DNA of 64,000 nucleotides, taken from assembly GCF_047607445.1 (NCBI RefSeq), contig NZ_JBLKRT010000020.1, forward strand, positions 13,691-77,690, written 5' to 3'. The translations under genes were made by a program, and so were the position numbers. Of the stretch, positions 58,731 through 64,000 are shown piece after piece (within the stretch, counting starts at the first letter, position 1; every line of letters begins with the position of its first letter). The DNA comes from Crystallibacter sulfonylureivorans_A. GTDB lineage: Bacteria; Actinomycetota; Actinomycetes; Actinomycetales; Micrococcaceae. The notes beneath the pieces are model-generated. The model saw nothing but the letters and a program-made list of their open reading frames with translations. It was not told the origin of the DNA and made no database searches.

Positions 58731-58793
58731 CTCTTCGTGCATCAATCCATACAAAAGTGGGCTTGGACAGGCATCGTCTGGGATTCCTAGGGT
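58731..58793 (+). promoter_or_regulatory. Promoter block C of the kdgD-ald-gudD operon
   Basis: TTCGTGCAT (near 58734-58742) is followed by GCTTGGACAGGCAT (58761-58774). TGGACA (58764-58769), an 18-base spacer and TAGGGT (58788-58793) match block A in sequence and spacing. Transcription would start near 58800, downstream of the in-frame GTG 58792, which supports a start at 58843-58849. Confidence 0.65.
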
Positions 58794-58848
58794 GGAACCA
58801 ACGCAGTCAACCCCGCCGCTACCGGCACCATCGCAAAGGAAGATGCAC

Positions 58849-59796
58849 GTGGCTCAGTACACGCCCCAAGAACTCGCGGACAAGCTCAAGGACGGGTTGC
58901 TGTCCTTCCCGGTCACTGCCTTTGACGCGGAACTGAACATTGACGAAGCTGCCTACCGTAAGCACTTGGAGTGGCAGTCCAGCTTCGATGTTGCCGGGCT
59001 GTTTGCCGCCGGCGGCACTGGCGAGGGCTTCAGCCTGACCCCGGCCGAGGCCGCCCGGGTGGTGCGCATGGCCGTAGAGGAAGCCGGCAGCCGGGTTCCC
59101 GTGCTTGCCTCCGCCGGCGGCTCCACCGCCCAGGCGATCCAGAACGCCAAGGACGCCGAGGCTGCTGGCGCCGAAGGGCTGCTGCTGCTGCCTCCGTACC
59201 TGACCGAATGCGACCAGGCGGGCCTGCTGGCCCACGTGTCCGCCGTCTGCGCCGCCACCAACGTTGGCGTCATCGTTTACAACCGCGCCAACGCCATCTA
59301 CTCCGCGGACACCGTGGCTGCGCTGGCCGACCGGCACAAGAACTTCATCGGGTTCAAGGACGCCCTGGGCGACATTGAGCACCTCACCAAGGTGTACGCC
59401 AAAAACGGCGACCGACTGTTCTACCTGGGCGGCCTGCCGACCGCGGAGACCTTCGCTCTGCCTTTGCTGCAGCTGGGCATGAGCACCTACTCCTCCGCCA
59501 TGTACAACTTCGTGCCGGAGTTCGCACTGGACTTCTACCGCGACGTCCGCAACCAGGACCGCGATGCCGTGACCGAGAAGCTCAACCGCTTCGTGCTTCC
59601 GTACCTGGAGATCCGTGACCGGGTCAAGGGCTATGGCGTCTCCATCGTCAAGGGCGGCCTGAAGGCCGTCGGCCGCGACGGTGGCCTGGTCCGTCCGCCG
59701 CTGCAGGACTTGACCGAGCAGGACATCGCCGACCTGTCGTCCCTGATCGATGCAGCCGGCATCCGCCCGGCGGACGCTGCCCTGCAGAACGCCTAG
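58849..59796 (+). CDS. kdgD: 5-dehydro-4-deoxyglucarate dehydratase (decarboxylating)
   Basis: A 315-residue DHDPS-family enzyme converting 5-keto-4-deoxyglucarate to 2,5-dioxopentanoate, CO2 and water. FPVTAFDAELNIDE, GGTGEGFSLTPAE, catalytic Tyr in VIVYNRANAIYSADT, and Schiff-base Lys in FIGFKDALGDIEHL. GTG 58849 is preferred because AAGGAAG lies six bases upstream; ATG 58843 is only two bases from it. It is first in the kdgD-ald-gudD operon, under promoter block C. Confidence 0.93.
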   Translation: MAQYTPQELADKLKDGLLSFPVTAFDAELNIDEAAYRKHLEWQSSFDVAGLFAAGGTGEGFSLTPAEAARVVRMAVEEAGSRVPVLASAGGSTAQAIQNAKDAEAAGAEGLLLLPPYLTECDQAGLLAHVSAVCAATNVGVIVYNRANAIYSADTVAALADRHKNFIGFKDALGDIEHLTKVYAKNGDRLFYLGGLPTAETFALPLLQLGMSTYSSAMYNFVPEFALDFYRDVRNQDRDAVTEKLNRFVLPYLEIRDRVKGYGVSIVKGGLKAVGRDGGLVRPPLQDLTEQDIADLSSLIDAAGIRPADAALQNA

Positions 59797-59814
59797 CGTT
59801 CGCCGCCTTGGCCC

Positions 59815-59846
59815 GAAGCGGCTGCCCCGGGACGGGCGGCCGCTTT
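59815..59846 (+). other. Hairpin between kdgD and the aldehyde dehydrogenase gene
   Basis: GAAGCGGC at 59815-59822 pairs with 59839-59846, extended inward to a 12-13 bp stem with G-T wobbles. It is followed by TTTCCGG, not a T-run. It may be a partial terminator or a processing site inside the operon. Confidence 0.45.
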
Positions 59847-59905
59847 CCGGCCCTCAGCCACCGTCGACCATCCGCAGTAGAGAAGCAGTAAAGAAGGAGC
59901 ACCCG

Positions 59906-61507
59906 ATGCCCACCACGCAGACAACACTGACAGGCCATTCGATCATCGCCGGCGAATCCGTCACCGGCACCGGCGGTACCGTCAACGGCTTCGACCCTGC
60001 CACCAACGAAACCCTCGAACCGGCCTACAGCCTGATTGACGCTGCCCAGCTCGCCACCGCCACGGCCGCCGCCGAGGAAGCCTTCGATTCCTTCAGCTCG
60101 CTGGATCCGGAAACACACGCCGCTTTTCTCGAGAAGATCGCCGACAACATCGAGGCCGTAGGTGAAGAGCTGGTTGAGCGTGCAATGGCCGAAACCGGGC
60201 TCCCCGCTGCCCGGCTGAATGGTGAACGCGGCCGCACCACCGGCCAGCTGCGCCTCTTTGCCGCCGTGGTCCGCCAGGGCGACCACCGCGGCGTCCGCAT
60301 CGATCCGGCCCAGCCGGACCGCCAGCCGATGCCGCGAGCCGACATCCGTCAGCGCAAGGTTCCGCTGGGCCCGGTCGCCGTGTTCGGCGCCAGCAACTTC
60401 CCGCTGGCCTTCTCCACCGCCGGCGGCGACACCGCCTCGGCTTTGGCGGCCGGCTGCCCGGTGGTCTTCAAGGCCCACAATGCCCACCCGGGCACCAGCG
60501 AAATCGTCGGCCATGCCATTGCCGACGCGGTCCGCGACTCCGGTCTGCACCCGGGTGTGTTCTCGCTGATCTACGGACCCGGCGCCAGCATCGGCCAGGC
60601 GCTGGTCTCCGACCCGGCGATCAAGGCCGTCGGCTTCACCGGCTCCCGCTCCGGCGGCACCGCTCTGGTGGCCACCGCCGCCGCCCGGCCGGAACCGATC
60701 CCGGTCTACGCCGAGATGAGCTCGATCAATCCGGTGTTCTTCTTCGACGGCGCGCTCAAGGGCGATCTGGACGCGCTGGCCGCAGCCTACGTCGGCTCGG
60801 TCACCGGCTCCAGCGGCCAGCTCTGCACCGCGCCGGGCCTGGTCTTCGTCCCCGCCGGCGAAACGGGCGATGCCTTCGCCGCTGCCGTGAACCGCGCCAT
60901 GGCCCCGTCCGCCGGACAAACCATGCTGACCCGCGGCATCGCTGAGTCCTGGACCGCCGGCGTCGATTCGCTAGGCAAGCAGGATGGTGTGGAGTTGGTG
61001 GCCCGCGGCCAGGCCGGAGCCACGCAGAACGCCCCGGCCCCGGCCGTGTTCGGCACCGACGTCCCCACGTTCCTCTCCAACAACGTGCTGCACGAGGAAA
61101 TCTTCGGCGCGGCGTCGCTGATGGTCCGCTACACCTCCACGGACGATCTGCTCGCGGCCGCCAAGCGGCTGGAAGGCCAGCTGACCGCCACTCTGCACAT
61201 GACCGATGAGGACCAGGCCACGGTCGCCCCGCTGCTGCCGGTCTTGGAGCGCAAGGCAGGCCGCATCCTGGCCAACGGCTGGCCGACCGGCGTCGAAGTG
61301 GGACACGCCATGGTCCACGGGGGCCCGTTCCCGGCAACCTCGGACACCCGCACGACGTCGGTGGGCACCTTGGCGATCGAACGGTTCCTCCGCCCGGTGG
61401 CCTACCAGAACATCCCGGACGCCCTGCTGCCGGCCCCGCTGCAGCAGTCCAACCCGTGGCAGCTGAACCGGCGCATCGACGGCACCATCGAACGCGCAGG
61501 AGAGTAA
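59906..61507 (+). CDS. 2,5-dioxovalerate (alpha-ketoglutarate semialdehyde) dehydrogenase
   Basis: A 533-residue aldehyde dehydrogenase of the KGSADH subgroup. RKVPLGPVAVFGASNFPLAFSTAGGDTASALAAGCPV is the family's signature; catalytic Glu is in PVYAEMSSINPVF and catalytic Cys in SSGQLCTAPGLV. It oxidises 2,5-dioxopentanoate made by KdgD to 2-oxoglutarate, finishing the oxidative hexarate route. GAAGGAG precedes ATG 59906. It lies four bases upstream of gudD. Confidence 0.93.
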   Translation: MPTTQTTLTGHSIIAGESVTGTGGTVNGFDPATNETLEPAYSLIDAAQLATATAAAEEAFDSFSSLDPETHAAFLEKIADNIEAVGEELVERAMAETGLPAARLNGERGRTTGQLRLFAAVVRQGDHRGVRIDPAQPDRQPMPRADIRQRKVPLGPVAVFGASNFPLAFSTAGGDTASALAAGCPVVFKAHNAHPGTSEIVGHAIADAVRDSGLHPGVFSLIYGPGASIGQALVSDPAIKAVGFTGSRSGGTALVATAAARPEPIPVYAEMSSINPVFFFDGALKGDLDALAAAYVGSVTGSSGQLCTAPGLVFVPAGETGDAFAAAVNRAMAPSAGQTMLTRGIAESWTAGVDSLGKQDGVELVARGQAGATQNAPAPAVFGTDVPTFLSNNVLHEEIFGAASLMVRYTSTDDLLAAAKRLEGQLTATLHMTDEDQATVAPLLPVLERKAGRILANGWPTGVEVGHAMVHGGPFPATSDTRTTSVGTLAIERFLRPVAYQNIPDALLPAPLQQSNPWQLNRRIDGTIERAGE

Positions 61508-61510
61508 AGC

Positions 61511-62839
61511 ATGAGCAACCAACCCACGATTGCCGCCGTCGAGGTCGTCCCGGTCGCCGGGCACGACTCGATGCTGCTGAACCTCTCCGGCGCACACGGT
61601 CCGTTCTTCACCCGGAACGTGGTCATCGTGACCGATTCCGATGGCCGCACCGGCCTGGGCGAAGTCCCCGGCGGCGAGAAGATCCGCGCCACCGTCGAGG
61701 ACGCCGGCGCCATGATCACCGGCCGCCCGGTGGCCCGTTTCCGCAGCCTGCTGCGTGAAATCGCCGCCGCCTTCGCCGACCGCGACTCCGGCGGCCGCGG
61801 CCTGCAGACCTTCGACCTGCGCACCACAGTGCACGCCGTGACCGCCATCGAATCGGCGCTGCTGGACCTGCACGGCCAGTTCCTGGGCGTGCCCGTGGCC
61901 GAACTGCTCGGCGACGGACAGCAGCGCGACGCGGTGCCGATGCTCGGCTACCTGTTCTACGTGGGCAACCCCGACGCCACCGACCTGCCGTACCTGCGCG
62001 AACCGGACGGTGCGGACGACTGGGAACGCGTCCGCCGGGAAGAGGCGATGACGCCGGAGGCGGTGGTCCGCCTGGCTGAGGCCGCGCAGGCCCGCTACGG
62101 CTTCCAGGACTTCAAGCTCAAGGGCGGCGTCCAGGCCGGCGACCTGGAAGTCGACGCGGTGACCGCGCTCAAGCAGCGCTTTCCGGACGCCCGCATCACG
62201 CTGGATCCGAACGGCGGCTGGCTGCTGCAGGACGCCATCCGACTGGGCAAGCGCATGCAGGGTGTGGTGGCGTACGCCGAAGACCCGTGCGGCGCCGAAG
62301 GCAAGTTCTCCGGCCGCGAGGTGATGGCGGAGTTCCGCCGGGCCACCGGCCTGCAGACAGCCACGAACATGATCGCCACCGACTGGCGCGAAATGGCCCA
62401 CGCGGTGCGCACCAACGCCGTCGACATCCCGCTGGCCGACCCGCACTTCTGGACCATGGCCGGCTCCGTCCGGGTGGCACAGTTGTGCAACGAATTCGGC
62501 CTGACCTGGGGCTCGCATTCGAACAACCACTTCGACATCTCGCTGGCCATGTTCACCCAGGTTGGCGCGGCTGCCCCCGGTGAGATCACCGCGCTGGACA
62601 CGCACTGGATCTGGCAAGACGGCCAAGGCCTGACCAAGCAGCCGCTGCAGATCCGCGACGGGGAGATCAAGGTCCCGCAGGCCCCGGGCCTGGGCGTCGA
62701 ACTCGACCGCGACCGGCTGGCCGAAGCGAACGCGCTTTACCTGGAGCACGGCCTCGGCGCGCGCGACGACGCCGTCTCCATGCAGTACCTGGTGCAGGGC
62801 TGGGAATTCGATCCCAAACGCCCCTGCTTGGTCCGCTAG
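61511..62839 (+). CDS. gudD: Glucarate dehydratase
   Basis: A 442-residue enolase-superfamily enzyme. FKLKGGV (catalytic Lys), TLDPNGGW, AEDPCG, TNMIATDW, DPHFWTM and the catalytic His in WGSHSNNHFDIS; the C-terminal IWQDGQGLTK and PGLGVELD are typical. It dehydrates D-glucarate to 5-keto-4-deoxyglucarate, which KdgD takes. The start is ATG 61511, with GGAGAG in the end of the previous gene. It is the last gene of the kdgD operon and is followed by a strong terminator. Confidence 0.95.
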   Translation: MSNQPTIAAVEVVPVAGHDSMLLNLSGAHGPFFTRNVVIVTDSDGRTGLGEVPGGEKIRATVEDAGAMITGRPVARFRSLLREIAAAFADRDSGGRGLQTFDLRTTVHAVTAIESALLDLHGQFLGVPVAELLGDGQQRDAVPMLGYLFYVGNPDATDLPYLREPDGADDWERVRREEAMTPEAVVRLAEAAQARYGFQDFKLKGGVQAGDLEVDAVTALKQRFPDARITLDPNGGWLLQDAIRLGKRMQGVVAYAEDPCGAEGKFSGREVMAEFRRATGLQTATNMIATDWREMAHAVRTNAVDIPLADPHFWTMAGSVRVAQLCNEFGLTWGSHSNNHFDISLAMFTQVGAAAPGEITALDTHWIWQDGQGLTKQPLQIRDGEIKVPQAPGLGVELDRDRLAEANALYLEHGLGARDDAVSMQYLVQGWEFDPKRPCLVR

Positions 62840-62844
62840 GACCT

Positions 62845-62882
62845 TCCGCCCGCTCCGCACACCGCGGGGCGGGCGGATTTTT
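62845..62882 (+). terminator. Intrinsic terminator of the kdgD-ald-gudD operon
   Basis: Arms 62845-62858 and 62864-62877 form a 14-bp GC stem with one G-T wobble and loop ACACC, followed directly by TTTTT (62878-62882). It starts six bases after the gudD stop. Confidence 0.88.
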
Positions 62883-62960
62883 CCGTTCTACCGTGCAAGG
62901 CTCTGTCCGGTCGGCCACTCCTGGGCCGGCCGGACATTGCCGTGATGTGAAGGAGGTTCC

Positions 62961-63929
62961 GTGGAAGGAGTGCTGCTCGGCTTCGGCGTAGTGCTGGTCA
63001 TCGTGGCGGTGGGCTTCGCGGCCGCCGCCATCTTGCCGCAAAAGGCGCCGGAGATGCAGCGCGGGCTCACGCCGGTTATTTTCTACATCACGAATCCGGC
63101 GCTGATGCTGGTGTTGCTCGCGGACACGGACCTCGCGTCGGTGATCGGCGTCTACACCCCGATTGCCTTGATCACGGCGGCTGTTGCCGGCACAGTCTAT
63201 GCACTGTTCAGCCGCTTCGCGCTGCGGCGCTCAGCCGCCCAAACGGCCGGCGGGGCCATGGCCTCCACCTACGTGAACGCCGGGAACATCGGCGTGCCCA
63301 TCGCCCTCTACGCGGTGGGCAGCGCAGACCCGGTGGTCTCGGTGCTGCTGGCCCAACTGCTGGTCATCGCGCCGATCTACTTGTCCATTTTCGCCTGGTG
63401 CCAACGGAAGGCCGCGGCCGTCCAGCCCCTGTCTTCCGACGGCGGTGCTCCCGCCACTGTCCCGCTGTGGCGCACCGTGGTGAGGTCCGTCCTCAACCCC
63501 GTTACGGTTGCCACCGCCGTCGGGGCACTGATGTCGTTGACCGGGCTTCACCTTCCGGAGGTGCTCTGGACGCCGATTGAAATGGTGGGTAACGCTTCCA
63601 TCCCCCTGCTGCTGATGCTGTTCGGCATGAGCCTGTACGGACAGAAGCCCCTGACCCAGCGGAGCCTGCGCGCCGACGTGGCGCTGGGCATCTCGGTGAA
63701 GCTGATCCTGATGCCGGTTCTCGCCTGGGTGGTTGGGCATTTCCTCTTCCAACTGGACGGCGTCCCGCTGCTGGGCGTGGTGGTCATGGCCGCTTTGCCC
63801 ACGGCGCAGAACGTGTTCCTGTTCGCCAGCCAGTTCAGGATGCAGTCAACGCTGGTGCGCGACATCATCTTCGTCAGCTCGCTGCTCTCGCTCCCGGCGG
63901 TCCTGCTCGTGGCCCTGCTGCTGGGCTAG
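62961..63929 (+). CDS. AEC-family (auxin efflux carrier-like) permease
   Basis: A 322-residue membrane protein with ten helices. FYITNPALMLVLLADTDL early, YVNAGNIGVPIALYAVG in helix 4 and MAALPTAQNVFLFASQF in helix 9 match the AEC fold (malonate, malate and other organic-acid carriers in bacteria). GTG 62961 has AAGGAGG upstream. It lies after the gudD terminator and is separately transcribed; transport of an organic acid linked to the island is plausible. Confidence 0.85.
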   Translation: MEGVLLGFGVVLVIVAVGFAAAAILPQKAPEMQRGLTPVIFYITNPALMLVLLADTDLASVIGVYTPIALITAAVAGTVYALFSRFALRRSAAQTAGGAMASTYVNAGNIGVPIALYAVGSADPVVSVLLAQLLVIAPIYLSIFAWCQRKAAAVQPLSSDGGAPATVPLWRTVVRSVLNPVTVATAVGALMSLTGLHLPEVLWTPIEMVGNASIPLLLMLFGMSLYGQKPLTQRSLRADVALGISVKLILMPVLAWVVGHFLFQLDGVPLLGVVVMAALPTAQNVFLFASQFRMQSTLVRDIIFVSSLLSLPAVLLVALLLG

Positions 63930-63939
63930 CCGGTGCGGC

Positions 63940-64000
63940 CCAAGAGCAACGGCCCGGGGGGGTTGGGGGGTTTTTTGGGTGTTTTGGGTTTCCCCCTCTT
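63940..64000. other. G/T homopolymer tail at the window end
   Basis: From about 63954 to the end the sequence is almost only G and T runs (seven G, two T, six G, six T, three G and so on), then CCCCC and CTCTT. This composition occurs nowhere else in the window and carries no gene. It looks like a low-quality contig end rather than biology. Confidence 0.6.

Noticed and set aside
60971..62860. 629-codon minus-strand frame
   Set aside because: Antisense to the aldehyde dehydrogenase and gudD genes, both with full family motifs; His/Gln/Arg-rich composition is a shadow signature.

Overview
The window reads as chromosomal DNA of a high-GC Gram-positive actinobacterium, most likely Micrococcaceae (Arthrobacter and relatives). 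The signs are strong GC bias at third codon positions, many GTG/TTG starts, several leaderless-type promoters, an iniBAC-type dynamin locus, ROK/IclR/GntR/LysR-controlled sugar-acid catabolism, and a secreted protein built from Ig-like 'YQWYRNG' repeats. No rRNA, tRNA, CRISPR array, insertion sequence or phage gene was seen. The assignment comes from gene content only.

Layout. 1-9.3 kb: end of a DHA2-type MFS exporter, a protoglobin, a small membrane protein, a secreted Ig-like repeat protein, a two-gene P450 operon (ferredoxin fused to its reductase, then P450), a CynX/NimT-type MFS transporter and a flavodoxin-fold protein. 9.6-11.2 kb: hpaH-hpaI. 11.3-20.3 kb: an alcohol dehydrogenase, an ArsR-SRPBCC fusion regulator, a TetR regulator divergent from a DrrAB-type ABC exporter, a lone gap gene divergent from a ROK regulator, a D-2-hydroxyacid dehydrogenase and a YceI protein. 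20.6-27.3 kb: a tail-anchored small protein, a membrane-fused molybdopterin oxidoreductase, a uracil-DNA-glycosylase-like protein, a CDF transporter behind a possible 10-codon leader, an APC permease and a leaderless 4-TM protein.

27.2-36.9 kb (minus strand) is the most unusual region: membrane-anchored Hsp70-like ATPase -> LuxR/STAND regulator -> IniB-domain protein with an acidic Asp/Asn-rich repeat body -> IniA-type dynamin -> IniC-type dynamin. The hsp70-luxR and iniA-iniC pairs overlap by ATGA. It resembles the mycobacterial iniR/iniBAC cell-envelope stress locus, with an added Hsp70 whose tail appears to lie outside the membrane.

38.3-63.9 kb is a sugar-acid (hexarate) catabolic island. 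Three enolase-superfamily acid-sugar dehydratases (39.3, 50.4 and 61.5 kb), 5-dehydro-4-deoxyglucarate dehydratase and 2,5-dioxovalerate dehydrogenase together make a route from glucarate/galactarate to 2-oxoglutarate; malate:quinone oxidoreductase is nearby. Transport is represented by an Opp/Dpp-type ABC operon that ends in a TSUP permease, a TctCBA system that ends in a universal stress protein, and an AEC permease. Two LysR, one IclR and one GntR regulator are interspersed. Three promoters in the island share the block GCTTGGACA(G/T)GCAT followed at fixed spacing by a -10-like element, which suggests one regulon. The last ~50 bases are G/T homopolymers and look like a contig end.
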